Shown here: in pieces, positions 50,232 through 62,566 of the stretch | Layout of the letters: each line of letters opens with the position of its first letter | How positions within the stretch are numbered: position 1 is the first letter of the stretch | Assembly: GCA_051294375.1 (NCBI GenBank) | Contig: CM119263.1 | Coordinates: 8,195,992-8,259,991 of the forward strand | DNA length: 64,000 nucleotides | Source: Paraspadella gotoi | Taxonomy: Eukaryota > Chaetognatha | Reading direction: 5' to 3' | Made by a program: the position numbers and the translations under genes | The notes under the pieces: generated by a model | The model's input: the letters and a program-made list of their open reading frames with translations, nothing else | Told to the model about the DNA's origin: nothing | The model's database searches: none

Positions 50232-50870
50232 TTCGATTTTTTTCTCGGCGCAGCTGACTGTCGTGACTAGAGTTTCAAAATCGTAATTTATTTTGCCTAA
50301 TTTAATTTTTTTTTTCTCTTTTTTTTTTTTAAGCCAGAACAATAAACAGTTGTGTAAAGCCCAAATTCGAATTAGAAAAAGTTTGAATTCGAAAGAAAAA
50401 TCCCGATTGAAATTCTAAGTCAAGTCGTGTTTTTTTTTTTGTTTTTTTTTTGTTTTTTTTTTACACAATTCCGAACACAGAGGCTTTTTACTTATTTTCG
50501 ATTGTAAAATAATCATTAAAAAAAACAGTTAAATTACGACTCTTCGTTCAGGGAACTGAGCTATGAACATAAATCAATCGAACTAAACTTTATTATTCTT
50601 TGTATTTAGCGATTTCTTAAAACCTTTTACTTGTGCCGTCTTTCAAAGAAAATCACTTTAATCTACGTTCAGTCATTGTTAATTTGTCATCCTTATCTTT
50701 CGAGCGACACAGCAAAGCTTTCCTCTCCGGCCGACTGCTTGGTTCGCTGCTTGGCAAGCGGCGACGTTGAAAAATAAAACCTAAGCAAGCATTCCACTCA
50801 GAACGAATCCGTTGACGTTGATTCTCGACTTCGCAAAGAGGCGGGCGTCGGCTTTGTTGTTGTTGTTGTC
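50232..50870. other. unique DNA; Gln-rich frame at edge of gap
   Basis: Poly-T runs at 50431-50461. On the minus strand 50653-50870 a frame leaves the gap with QQQQQSRRPPLCEVENQ and runs to a stop. It is too short and gap-bounded to call. Confidence 0.5.
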
Positions 50871-51189
50871 NNNNNNNNNNNNNNNNNNNNNNNNNNNNNN
50901 NNNNNNNNNNNNNNNNNNNNNNNNNNNNNNNNNNNNNNNNNNNNNNNNNNNNNNNNNNNNNNNNNNNNNNNNNNNNNNNNNNNNNNNNNNNNNNNNNNNN
51001 NNNNNNNNNNNNNNNNNNNNNNNNNNNNNNNNNNNNNNNNNNNNNNNNNNNNNNNNNNNNNNNNNNNNNNNNNNNNNNNNNNNNNNNNNNNNNNNNNNNN
51101 NNNNNNNNNNNNNNNNNNNNNNNNNNNNNNNNNNNNNNNNNNNNNNNNNNNNNNNNNNNNNNNNNNNNNNNNNNNNNNNNNNNNNNNNN
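50871..51189. other. assembly gap, 319 N
   Basis: Left edge is a short (TTG)n run; content unknown. Confidence 1.
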
Positions 51190-51279
51190 AAAAACATTTG
51201 AGTCTTTCACTCGAATTCCGTTTAGGGGTCAGGTTTCTTGCCTTCAACGATAAACACTATCTTGTTCTCATCTCTCTCA

Positions 51280-51288
51280 CCTCTCTCA

Positions 51289-51319
<31 letters not shown>

Positions 51320-51378
51320 CTCATCTCTCTCTCTCTCTTCTCTCACTCTCTCCTCCTCTCTCTCGTCTCTTCTCTCTA
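51280..51378. repeat. interrupted (CT)n tract
   Basis: CT units with CACT, CATCT and CGTC interruptions. Confidence 0.9.
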
Positions 51379-51518
51379 AAGAACAGCAAAAAAGTGGTTT
51401 TAAATCCCTTTCGACGTTGGAGATATAAGGCGATTGTCTTTTGCAGCCTGTTTTCATTCTCCCTGTTTTTCAAACTTACGTCCTTCTAGATCTCTTTGTC
51501 CCTATCTTTTAAGAGTCT

Positions 51519-51522
<4 letters not shown>

Positions 51523-51580
<58 letters not shown>

Positions 51581-51640
51581 CTCTCTCCCTCTCTCTCTTC
51601 TCTCTCTCTCTCTCTTCTCTCTCTTCATTCTCTCTATTTT
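51523..51640. repeat. (CT)n microsatellite, interrupted
   Basis: About 22 clean CT units, then TCTTC and CCCTC interruptions. Confidence 0.95.
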
Positions 51641-52423
51641 TCCCCCCACCTTTTCATTCAATTTCCATCTCGTTCTTATCTTATCTTTCAGATCAAATGT
51701 CGTCATTAGTTGAATTCAAGCTTTAGTCGCTAGTTTAAAGAGTAATCTTAAAACAAGTTTTAAATAGAGAACACTTTATTACAGCGCCATTGAAAGATTA
51801 ATTTCCGCATTACAATTCGAATCTAGGTTATTAATTGACATCAAATAATTATGCGGCATTTAGTGTCTTAAACATAGACAAACTCCAATTTTGTAAAAAA
51901 ATACTAGAAAACTAAGGTATATTTCTTTTTCTTCGATGCTCTCCGTTGTTCCCGGAGTCAATTTTTATCTGATTCTGGGTGCTTGAAGTGAAAAGAAAGT
52001 AGAATAAAGCAATGAGCGATAAAAAAAAGTCTTTCAAAAAAAAAAGGATATTTAGAGAAAAGAACGAAAAAAAAACCAGCCTCTTCTTCGCATGTTTAGT
52101 TTTAAGCTGTTTTTTTCAAACCAGTCGTAAAACCAAAGTTTTTTTTCTCAAAAGTTTTGTTCAAAACAAAAAACAAAAAACGAAGCGGGAGCCGCGCGCG
52201 TTAACGTTCTCCTTCCTGATAAGGCCCTGTTGATTTAAGACACTATTTTTTCATTTAAAATCTGATTTGCCATTTTTTTCCTCTCCTTAATGTTTTGATA
52301 AACTGTAGCTCAACTTTGATGTTTCCCGTTGTGACGTCAGAAAAATCAACCGAAAAAAAAAGATAAACACAAAAACCTAATGGATTTTTGTTTTGATTTG
52401 ACAGTTTTATTGTGTTAGAGAAT

Positions 52424-52425
<2 letters not shown>
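51641..52425. other. unique AT-rich DNA, no gene seen
   Basis: Single-copy sequence with A runs. The 73-codon frame at 52012-52233 is Lys/Phe-rich and compositional. Confidence 0.55.

Positions 52426-52513
<88 letters not shown>
52426..52513. repeat. (GA)44 microsatellite
   Basis: About 44 uninterrupted GA units. Confidence 0.97.
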
Positions 52514-52515
<2 letters not shown>

Positions 52516-53282
52516 CTGTTTTCATAACGAGCCAGTTTTTGCTCTTCGGCTTTCAACAGTCAGGAAAAATTAGCGGTTTGCAACCAGAATTGCATGCAGT
52601 CATGGTTGAGGCTTAAATCAAGAGTTTAAATTATATTGTGATGTTTAATTTGTCAGAATGAATCAAAGGACACTCAAAAGCTTTTGTATGGAATCGCAGA
52701 AGCTTATTCATAATTTTTCTTCGTGAAGGACTTAATTAGTCAGTTTAGTATTTTGTCGAAATCGTAGATACTATCATCACAGCTGTAATAGTTATCAAAG
52801 ACGATAGAATTATGAAGAAGTCGGAAAAGTTTTTGAAATAAAAAAATATATTTTCATGGGAAATACCCCAGGGAATAAAATTTCGAGAAATCTTTTTGTA
52901 TGCCGAAACGGAAATTGAAAACCAAGGTGGCGCTGACGAATTTAGAAAAAGATAGCGTCGTATTTCTCTTTCTTTTTTTTTTTTTATTGTCGTCGTCCTC
53001 GTTTTCGCGTTAGATTTTAAATACAAAAACAAAGTTCATATTCCCATCGGTGCTCTATTGTTGGGTATTTTCTTTCCTTTTTCTTTTCCTTTTTTTTCCT
53101 TTCATTTCATGTCTTATCTTCCATTTTCTATTTTTTCTCTTTATCTCCTTTTCTTTTCTCCCAGCATCCTTCCTTAGAACTAGTAAGAACTTCGGAACTT
53201 GAATGATCATCTTTCACATAAAGTTATAACTTTGTTGTGGGCTTAAAAATTTGTTTTTACTCTTCCCACCTCTCTCCTTCTC

Positions 53283-53284
<2 letters not shown>
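52514..53284. other. unique DNA, no gene seen
   Basis: AT-rich, with T-rich patches at 52970-52987 and 53070-53165. No repeat or supported ORF. Confidence 0.55.

Positions 53285-53335
<51 letters not shown>
53285..53335. repeat. (CT)n microsatellite
   Basis: About 25 CT units. Confidence 0.95.
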
Positions 53336-53336
<1 letters not shown>

Positions 53337-53885
53337 ACTCCCTATTTTTCTTGACTCAATCTTCTTTTTCACGCACATAAGAAGAAAAAATCTTAGAAGC
53401 ATTACAAAAAGTGGGAGGTTTCTTCCCTTCAGTCGCAGTTTTAGATTGCTGAAAATATTTTTCCTCCTAATATTTCTTTTTCGTGACGGCTTTATTGTTT
53501 CCCTGTTTATTTGCGTATAATTTTGGTTTGACTCGAATGTTACTTTGTTTCTTTGTTCATGATTTTGAGGTCAGAAAATTATGGAGAAAGTAAGCGTAAG
53601 TAACATAATTAATAAAAAAAGTAGTAATATAGATAAAATCTTAACAACATCATTAGTCTCTACGACGAAAGGTGTCACCGCGCACGCACACATCGCTCCA
53701 TCCGACGTGTGCGGCGTTGGAATCGCACGGAGCTTCCCGCGAACCCTAACCGCCATTACGGCCCACGCGAGTTCGGCAAACGGTTTTTTTTTCTTTTCTT
53801 TTTCTTTTCTTTTTCTCTTTTTTTTTTTCTGGTTTATTTTTATTCGCGTGGGTGTCCCATTAATCGTAGGAAACGGATTTCTCAT
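53336..53885. other. unique DNA, no supported gene
   Basis: Mixed sequence, GC-richer at 53660-53780, then a T run. The 192-codon frame from 53581 continues through the pentamer arrays and is not supported. Confidence 0.5.
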
Positions 53886-54070
53886 CCTCCCCCTTCCCTT
53901 CTTTTCCCTTCTTTTCCCTTCACTTTCCTTCACTTTCCTTCCCTTCCCTTCCATTCCATTCCATTCCATTCCATTCCCTTGCCTTGCCTTGCCTTGCCTT
54001 GCCTTGCCTTGCCTTGCCTTGCCTTGCCTTGCCTTGCCTTGCCTTCCCTTCCATTACCTTCCCTTCCCCC
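53886..54070. repeat. pentamer/decamer satellite ladder
   Basis: Successive blocks: CCCTTCTTTT decamers, CACTTTCCTT decamers, CCCTT, five CCATT (53951-53975), thirteen GCCTT (53981-54045), then CCCTT/CCATT/ACCTT. Neighbouring blocks differ by one base, showing stepwise spread of variants. Confidence 0.93.
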
Positions 54071-54183
54071 CATCCCACTTTAACCTCACCCTCTACCTTG
54101 CCCCAGGTAGGGACACTTGCACCTTCTCACTCTCGCCCCCGACAACGACAATTCGCTGACCCATGGCCGAGGCGAATCTTTGT

Positions 54184-54230
54184 CCCCTATCATCCTCCTC
54201 CTCCTCCTCCTCCTCTTCCTCATCCCTCTT
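54184..54230. repeat. (CCT)n tract
   Basis: About eight clean CCT units, then CTTCCTCAT interruptions. Confidence 0.85.
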
Positions 54231-54299
54231 CGCCCGCGGATGAGATTTTGGAGACTCTCGGAATAGCGATGAGCCGATGGAGAGTAGAGTCCGGCCTTT

Positions 54300-54690
54300 C
54301 ACCGCTAACCTTTGTCCTCCATCTTCTAACCTTTGTCCTCTAAATTCTAACATTTTTTTTCCTTTATCTTCTAACCTTTGCCCACTATTTTCTAACCTTT
54401 GTCCTCCATCTATCTTCTAACCTTTGCCCTTTTTCTTCTAACCTTTGTCTTTCAACTTCTAACCTTTGTCCTCTAAATTCTAACATTTTTTCTTCATCTA
54501 CTAACATTTGTCTTCTATCTTCTAATCTTAGTCTTCCTTTTTCTAATCTTTGTCTTCTCTATCTAACCTTTGTCCTCCAACTTCCAGCCTCTGTTCTTCA
54601 TCTACTTATATTTGTCACCGTCCTATCTTCGCTTTTATATTCTTTAGCCATTGTCCTCACTTCCCTAACCTTTATCCTCTCTTCCTATTC
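54300..54690. repeat. degenerate 18-20-bp minisatellite
   Basis: TTCTAACCTTTGTCCTCTA-like units repeated about 15-18 times with substitutions (CTAACATTTGTCTTC, CTAATCTTAGTCTTCC). Divergence rises toward the right end. Confidence 0.88.
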
Positions 54691-55492
54691 TTCGTCTTAT
54701 ATCCTGTATCTTCTCTCTCTCTCTCTTCCAACACGTGTCTCGAACTCGGGACTCGTCGTCCAACGAAACCCTCTCACTCTTATCGCATCGGCTGTCGAAG
54801 GTGCTATATCTGCATCTGTACAGCACCGTTCCCCGCTATTATCCCCGCGACGATCCCCGCGATGATCCCCCGGGGAACCGAACCGGAACTGTAGCTTCGG
54901 AATTCAATCCGAAGGCAATTTCCTCCCAAAGGGCGAAAACTATTATTTCCCGTCTCCCTCGGCCACTACTTACGGTCCAGGCTCGTTGCTGTCGTTGTTG
55001 TTGTTGTGATGGATTAGAGCGTTCAGTAGTCACAAATTCGAGTACAGTAAAGCTGTACGTTGTGTCGTGTTGGGAAGCGGGAACAATTGCGATACTGAGG
55101 CAGACTGCTTCCTTTCATTTTTAACATTAACGCAGTTGTGAATATTTTTTTCTTTCATTTTTTTAAACAAATTTCGTGCGGCTTCTGTGATCGCGCAACG
55201 CGTGAACTGTGTTGAGATTGAATTTATGTAACGTTATGAATTTGAATTTTGTTTCTCACGTAATTTAAACTCGAATGGAATTAGATAAACAATTTTAAAT
55301 TTAATTTAAATTTCGTTGGTTGAATTTTAAAATTATAAATCGTGTAGTCTCTTCACTGCCATCAGGGGCATAGGGGCAGTAGAGATGTGGCTGTTGCTTT
55401 GAATCAACGACGACGACGACGACGACATCGACAGAAAAAAATAACAACAACGTTCCTTCCCCACGACCATTTCTGGTCGGGCGCGGAACCCG
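54691..55492. other. unique DNA, no supported gene
   Basis: 54720-55030 is GC-richer with CCCCGCGACGATCCCCGCGATGATCCCC-type doublets; a 129-codon frame at 54735 has no recognisable domain. 55031-55370 is AT-rich. A (GAC)5 lies at 55409-55425. Confidence 0.5.
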
Positions 55493-55517
55493 NNNNNNNN
55501 NNNNNNNNNNNNNNNNN
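55493..55517. other. assembly gap, exactly 25 N
   Basis: No duplicate flanks recognised here, unlike most other 25-N gaps. Confidence 1.
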
Positions 55518-56639
55518 ACTATACCGAACACCATACCAGGCCCGCCATACCTTCCTTTCTCCTTTTAGATAAACGATGTTTTTTTTTTTTTTATTTTTTA
55601 TTCCCATTTTTATTTCTCTTTTATTTTCCAGTTTTTTTTTTTTCATTTTCTCTTTTATTCATAAAAAACGCGGATTCGTCGAGGGAAAGGAGGAGAGGGG
55701 TGTTGGGGGCGAGGGTTTGCGGGCGAGGGGGTGCGGGCGAGGGTGTTGGTGGCGACAAGTTGTAGAGGTAGAAGGGAGAGATGTAGTAGGTCTTAGAGCA
55801 AGAGTGATATAAGAGTGGTCGCGTGGGGTGAAAAGCAGATGGAAAAAAAATTCAAGTTGTGAGAAAAAAACCGCGAGGAAAAAAAAAAGGAGGAAACTCC
55901 ACGCTGGAGACGACTGGTAACGAGGTGTCTCGACTGTAGACGAGGTGTCTCGACTCGAAAAAATAATAGTTACCTTTCTCCACTTTTCTCCATCTGTTTA
56001 TTAAAAGAAGCACCACGGGTGAAAAAAAAAAAAACGAAGTAAAAAGACACATTGAGTAAAAAAAAATTATGTAACCTCGTTTGTGTTACCTTATGAAAAT
56101 TTGCAAATTACTGTTCACTATTTTCATTTTTCTATTTTAATATTAATATTTTTATGAAGGATTAGTATTAATCATATTATTTATTCAACATATATGCTTC
56201 TTTTTTAAAATGTTTTATTATCTAATAATACAATTTGGGAAGGGAAGTCAGTGGTTCTTCTTATATACGATTTGAAGTTGAGGAAAAATTTAAAATCTCG
56301 GGAAGTAGTGTGGGTTTGAAGTCGTCATGTAATAACCGACGAAATTGCCTCCTGGCAACAAACAAATTCCTAGAAACCTCAAAGAGTTGCCCTTACACAG
56401 CGAGTAACACGCCCCCCCCCCCCTCCGACTCTACCCCCCACCCCCTTAACCCCAACTTCCCCGCCCATAAAAAAAAAGACTAAATTCCGGGATACAACGG
56501 AGATACCCGGAAACCCGAAACCGAAACCCGGAAACCCACCCGCGAGATTTTTATTGATTAGCGGCGAGATTTTCTCACAGTCGCCGGACGAATTCATGAC
56601 CGCAATAAACCTCCATTTCTCATGCCGACTTTGGGAAGC

Positions 56640-56675
56640 GAGAGAGAGAGAGAGCAGAAGAAGAGAGAAAAGAGA

Positions 56676-56729
<54 letters not shown>

Positions 56730-56740
56730 TAGGAGAGAGA
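56640..56740. repeat. (GA)n microsatellite, interrupted
   Basis: GA units with CAGAAG and AAAG interruptions. Unit 2 has a shorter, altered form (60250-60303). Confidence 0.9.
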
Positions 56741-57637
56741 GAGCGATTCACGTCTGTGAAGCTTCCGGACGTATTACAGGAGACGCGGATTAGTGAAGGA
56801 GGGTAGGTTTGCGCGTCGAACCGACAGTAGTTGGAGAATCACGCACTTGAGTGAGGCCGTGTCACGGGAAATTCTCAGGTTTGTCTTCCACAGTTTTGGT
56901 TTCGATGATTTGCGCATGAGATCTGCTTTACTCTCCTTTCGAGTTTGTCGAATTTGTCTTCACTATTGAATATTCATTGATTGGTGAATGTATTTGGGTT
57001 TAAAACTTCCCCTCACATACATTCGCCTCGTATTACATTAGGCCAAATTAGAATCGAAGCCAAAGAAGACACGAAAGCCAAAAGACAGGTAGCCGAGACA
57101 AAAGGGCCCAAGAAGAGGTTACAAGAGAGGCTAAGGACCAAACAGAGGCCAAAGTTTTTTCAAACTTTAAAAAAAAAAAGAGCTATAAATATAAAAAACA
57201 AATTAGTGAGACTCCACGCGTCTCCATCTAACTGCGTTCCAGATTTTTTAGATTCAAACACCACCTCCCCGTCCCTTCTCGCCACCTTATTCCGCCGTCA
57301 GGCTTTTGAGTGATCAGAGAGCTGTAATGCTCGTGGCGATCCGAAACGAACGCCTATGGGTTCTGTATGATGTTATGGAAAAACATGGAGACAGCGTTTG
57401 TTCGACTTGAGAAACCGAACAGTCGAGGTTAAAAAATAAACCGAGTCCGGGGAAAAGTTAAGGCTTAAAAGTGAATGGGTTAGAAACGAAAGAGTCTTTG
57501 ATGGAGTGGCAATCGGGGCTGAGTGGGGTAGAGAGAGTCCGGATATGTTGTTGGTTCGCGGATGGAATAAGAATGAAGACGATTCCATCGTAGAGAGGAA
57601 GCATATAGGCGCGCGAGAGAAGAGAGAAGGGAAGAGA

Positions 57638-57639
<2 letters not shown>

Positions 57640-57674
<35 letters not shown>

Positions 57675-57692
57675 GAGAGAGAGAGAGAGAGA
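57640..57692. repeat. (GA)n microsatellite
   Basis: GA units with one AAACC interruption. The equivalent in unit 2 lies in the 432-N gap. Confidence 0.9.
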
Positions 57693-57839
57693 CGCGCATT
57701 TTAAAATGAGGATATCGCGCAGGTTGTTTTTGTTGTTCATGCCAGTTGTTGTTGTTGGTTATCGGGGTTAGGCTCCGATGTTATGTTGGATGACGAATAA
57801 CAACGAAGAGGCCGGAGTCTTCTTTTTTCGTTTCGGTAA

Positions 57840-58180
57840 CATCGAGTGGGCGGTTGTGGGGGGAAGAAAAGCAGGGAAAGCGGAAAGAAAGAGGAGAGGA
57901 AGGTGGAAAAGGGGGTTAGAATGGGAAAAGGAAAGGGAAAAGGAAAAATAGGGGGAGGCAGGGGAAATAAAAGGGGAGGAAGGAGAAAGGAGACGAGAAA
58001 GGTGATAAAGGTGAGAAGAAGCAGCAAATTCGTGGAGGAAGATAGAGCGAAGGGAGCGAGAAAGAAAGGGAGAATAAATAAGAAAGATGGAAAAGATCAT
58101 GAGTGAAAATTATTGGCAGGAAGCGGACGAGAGAAGGAGATGAGTAGAAAAAAAAAGAGAGAGGAAGCGAGTAAGAAGCT
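57840..58180. other. purine-rich stretch, no gene
   Basis: G/A-rich plus strand. Frames on either strand are low complexity. Confidence 0.65.
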
Positions 58181-58700
58181 GAGACGCGGTTCGGCCATTT
58201 TTAAACGCGTGAGAAAAGTTTTCAATCTTCGCCGAACTCCCCCTCGGCGCGAAAGACTTACCGCAGTACCGCCCCCTGCAGCGCAGAAACGAGATGTTTT
58301 ACGTGTATCGTTTTATACAAAGCCCTGGCGCTCACACATCCTGCGCCATTCCCTTTCCCCAACCGACTCCCCGCAATCCCTTCCTCCTCCCGCTCCGCCC
58401 GCGGGGGGACTCGTCCCCCCCCCTCTTCGTCGCGCCCCCAAACTCCCAGAGTCATAACAGCGTCCGGGAAAACGGAAGCGCGAGGTGGGCCAAGTTGAAA
58501 TTCCCTCCCGAAATTTTCCCGTCCGTAAATTTTTTTTTTTTTGTTTTTTTTTTTTCAAAATATCCCGCCGCCTCGGAATTCAGTGATTCCGACTTTAACG
58601 TTCGACGAAACGGGCGATCATCTCTCCTCTTGTCAAAAACCCAACGCCTCGCGGACTGAAATCGCGACGGCACGAAATGTTAGAACCGCGGATCGAGTCC
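58181..58700. promoter_or_regulatory. CpG-rich block in unit 1
   Basis: Locally GC- and CpG-rich (CGCCGAACTCCCCCTCGGCG, ACCGCCCCCTGCAGCG, CCCGCCGCCTCGG). The reverse complement of 58269-58282 fits most of the CTCF core consensus. Mirrored at about 61760-62235 in unit 2. It could be a promoter or insulator; nothing proves it. Confidence 0.3.
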
Positions 58701-61040
58701 GTTTTATAAACAAGTTCATGAGAAGGAAACATAAAAAAAAAAACAAAAACAAAAAAACAAACACATCGACCAGGAATTCACCGCCTGGAGATGAGTTGCG
58801 GTAGCAGCGGCGCAGCGCGATGGGCGGCTTAAATGGAATGAGGGGCGTTGCCTCCTTTCAAACTGAGTGGTTCTTGCACAAAAACGAAATTACAGTTCGC
58901 TCGCGACTCCCCTCGCGGCTTTCGCTCCGTCCGTTTTGTACGTTTCTCTAAAATATGAAAACAAACGGCCTTTTTTTGCACTTCGAATGACAGGTTCTTA
59001 AATTTCCACATCGGTCTGTCAGAGTTTCCTATCACTATTTTAAAGAAGGCGATTGCTAGAATTTCAAAGATTTAGCTATTGTTTTTCAACCCTTATCCAT
59101 ACAACAGAAACTGTCTATAAACCAATTAAGTAACCTCTTCACATAATTTTTTTTTAAAAAGGACATTGACGCACATACAACAAAACAGATCAGTCAACCG
59201 ACTCCACGAAAGTTACTCCCGTTAATGTTCTCGTAATGTACAAATGCGGGCGCATGATACGTTTAATGCGCAAAAAACACATCATTCGAACTATAACTGA
59301 ATATCGTTAGAATGGAACGATACAATGGCTCACGTCAGCCAATGAGCGACTCGACTCGGTCACGACTCGGCGTTTTCGCTTCGTGATTTGACGTCTTCTC
59401 ATTATCCTTCCCTTCGCCACAACCTCTCCGCTGTACGACTGGTTGCATCTGAACAAAAGCTTTAAGCTCCTTCCGATTGCGCCGACGTCCACTCGCTAAC
59501 ATTCCATTGGCTACCAGCTTTCGTTCACCGATTTCATTCGCGTCTTAACGCCCGCTCGTACTCTCTCTTTTGGTGTTCGTGGCGACAAGTTGTAGAGGGT
59601 AGAAGGGAGAGAGGTAGTAGGTCTTAGGAGCAAGAGTGATATAGAGTGGTCGCGTGGGGTGAAAAGCAGATGGAAAAAAATTCAAGTTGTGAGAAAAAAA
59701 CCGCGAGGGAAAAAAAAAGGAAGCAAACTCCACGCGTGGAGACGACTGTAGACGAGGTGTCTCGACTCGAAAATAAATAGTTACCTTTTCTCCACTTTTC
59801 TCCATCTGTTGATTAAAGAAGCACCACGGGTGAAAAAAAAAAAACGAAGAAAAAAAAAATTATTGTAAACCTCGTTTTGTTTTAACTTATATACGATTTG
59901 AAGTTGAGGAAATATTTAAAATCTCGGCAGTAGGTGTGGGTTTGAAGTCGTCATGTAATAACCGACGAAATTGCCTCCTGGCAACAAACAAATTCCTAGA
60001 AACCTCAAAGAGTTGCCCTTACACAGCGAGTAACACGCGCCCCCCCCTCCCGACCCTACCCCCCGCCCCTTACCCCCAACTTCCCCGCCCATAAAAAAAG
60101 ACTAAATTCGGGATACAACGGAGATACCCGGAAACTCCACCCGCCGAGATTTTTTATTGATTAGCGGACCGAGATTTTCGCACAGTCGCCAGACGAGATC
60201 ATGACCGCAAGCATAAACCTCCATTTTTCTCATGCCGACTTGGGAAGCGAAGAGAGAGAGAGAGAGAGACGAGAAGAGGATCGAAGAGAGAGAAGAGAGA
60301 GAGGCGATTCACACGTCTTGATTGAAGCCTTCCGGACGTATTACGGAGACGCGGATTAGTGAAGGGAGGGTTGGTTTGGCGGTCGAACCGAAGTAGTTGG
60401 AGAATCACGCACTTGAGTGAGGGCCGTGTCACGGAAATTCTCAGGTTTGTCTTCCACAGTTTGGTTTCGATGATTTGCGATGAGATCTGCTTTACTCTCC
60501 TTCGAGTTTGTCGAATTTGTCTTCACTATTGAATATTCATTGATTGGTGAATGTATTTGGGTTTAACACTTCCCCTCACATACATTCGCCTCGTATACAT
60601 TTAGGCCAAATTAGAATCGAAGGCCAAAGAAGACACGAAAGCCAAAAGACAGGGTAGCCGAGACAAAAGGGCCCAAGAAGAGGTTACAAGAGAGGCTAAG
60701 ACCAAACAGAGGCTAAAGTTTTTTTCAAACTTTAAAAAAAAAAGGGGCTATTAAATATAAAACAAATTAGTGAGACTCCACGCGTCTCCATCTAACTGCG
60801 TTCCAGATTTTTTTAGAATTCAAACACCACCTCCCCGTCCCTTCTCGCCACCTTATTCCCCGTCAGGCTTTTGAAGTGATCAGAGAGTTTGTAATGCTCG
60901 TGGAGATCTGAAACGAACGCCTATGGGTTTCATGATGTTATGGAAAAACATGGAGACAGCGTTTGTTCGACTGAGGAACCGAGAAGTCGAGGTTAAAAAA
61001 TAAACCGAGTCGGGGAAAGTTAAGGCTTAAAAGTGATGGG

Positions 61041-61472
61041 NNNNNNNNNNNNNNNNNNNNNNNNNNNNNNNNNNNNNNNNNNNNNNNNNNNNNNNNNNNN
61101 NNNNNNNNNNNNNNNNNNNNNNNNNNNNNNNNNNNNNNNNNNNNNNNNNNNNNNNNNNNNNNNNNNNNNNNNNNNNNNNNNNNNNNNNNNNNNNNNNNNN
61201 NNNNNNNNNNNNNNNNNNNNNNNNNNNNNNNNNNNNNNNNNNNNNNNNNNNNNNNNNNNNNNNNNNNNNNNNNNNNNNNNNNNNNNNNNNNNNNNNNNNN
61301 NNNNNNNNNNNNNNNNNNNNNNNNNNNNNNNNNNNNNNNNNNNNNNNNNNNNNNNNNNNNNNNNNNNNNNNNNNNNNNNNNNNNNNNNNNNNNNNNNNNN
61401 NNNNNNNNNNNNNNNNNNNNNNNNNNNNNNNNNNNNNNNNNNNNNNNNNNNNNNNNNNNNNNNNNNNNNNNN
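61041..61472. other. assembly gap, 432 N
   Basis: Corresponds to about 57480-57905 of unit 1, which holds a GA microsatellite and unique DNA. Confidence 1.
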
Positions 61473-62566
61473 GAAAAGGGCGTTGAGAATGGGAAGGAAA
61501 GGGGAAAAGGAAAAGATAGGGGGGAGGCAGGAAATAAAAGGGGAGGAAGGAGGAAAGGAGACGAGAAAGGTGATAAAGGTGAGGAAAAGGAGGAGATATT
61601 CGGTGGAGGAAGATGGAGGAAGGGATGGAGAAAGGAAAGGAGAATGAAGATAAGAAAGATGGAAAGATCATGAGTGAAAATTATTGGAGGAAGCGACGAG
61701 AGAAGGAGATGAGTAGAAAAAAAAAGAGAGAGGAAGCGAGTAAGAAGCTGAGACGCGGTTCGGCCATTTTAAACGCGTGAGGAAATAGTTTTCAAATCTC
61801 GCCGAACTCCCCCTCGGCGCGAAAGGGACTACCGCAGTACCGCCCCCTGCAGCGAGAAACGAGATGTTTTGTGTACTCGTGATACAAAGCCTGGCGCCTG
61901 GCCATTCCCTTTCCCCGAACCTACTCCCCGCAATCCCTTCCTCCTCCCGCCCGCCCGCGGGGGACCCGTCCCCCCCCTTTTCGTCCGCCCAACTTCCCCA
62001 GAGTGATAACAGCGCGGGGAAACGGAGGCGCGAGGTGGCCAAGTTGAAATTCCTCCCGAATTTTCCCGCCGTAAATTTTTTTTTTTTTTTTTTTTTTTTC
62101 AAAATTTCCCGCCGCTCGGAATTCGTGATTCCGAGTTTTAACGTTCGACGAAACGGGGCGATGCATCTCTCCCTCTTGTCAAAAACCCAACGCCTTCGCG
62201 GACTGTAAATCGCGACGGCCGTAATTTTAGAACCGCGGATTCGATTCCGTTTTAGTAAACAAGTTCATGAGAAGGAAAATAAAAAAAAAATAAAAAAAAA
62301 AAAACTCGAGCCAGAATTCCCGCCTGGAGATGATTGGGTAGAGGGCGAGGGATGGGGCTTGAATGGGGAATGGAGGGGGGCGTGCCTCCCTTTCAAACTG
62401 ATGGGGTTTTGCAAAACGAAATACAGTTTCGCTCGCGACCTCTCCCTCGGGGCTTTCGCTCCGTCCCGTTTTGTTTACGTTTCTCTAAATAAAAACAAAG
62501 GCTTTTTTTTGCATTCGAATGAAGGTTTTTAAATGTCCCAATCGGTCTGTCAGAGTATACTAGTTT

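Larger units (their letters stand above)
55746..59559. repeat. 3.8-kb tandem duplication, unit 1
   Basis: Collinear with 59574-63106: GGCGACAAGTTGTAGAGG at the left edge, CGACGAAATTGCCTCCTGGC, GGAGAATCACGCACTTGAGT, CCCAAGAAGAGGTTACAAGA, ACCGCAGTACCGCCCCCTGC and CATTCGCGTC near the right edge. It has an extra 166 bases at 56095-56261 that unit 2 lacks. Confidence 0.95.

Noticed and set aside
50653-50870. Gln-rich minus-strand frame next to the 319-N gap
   Set aside because: Bounded by a gap, short, and the Gln run is a (TTG)n microsatellite on the other strand.
53981-54045. Telomeric repeat
   Set aside because: GCCTT/AAGGC is not a known arthropod telomere unit, the array is only 65 bases and is internal.
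53581-54159. 192-codon frame through the pentamer arrays
   Set aside because: The pentamer period keeps frames open; the product is a Pro/Leu/Cys/Ala repeat.
56981-57313. Lys-rich 110-codon frame in unit 1
   Set aside because: Unit 2 breaks it with several indels and the Lys richness follows from AAAG/GCCAAAG words.
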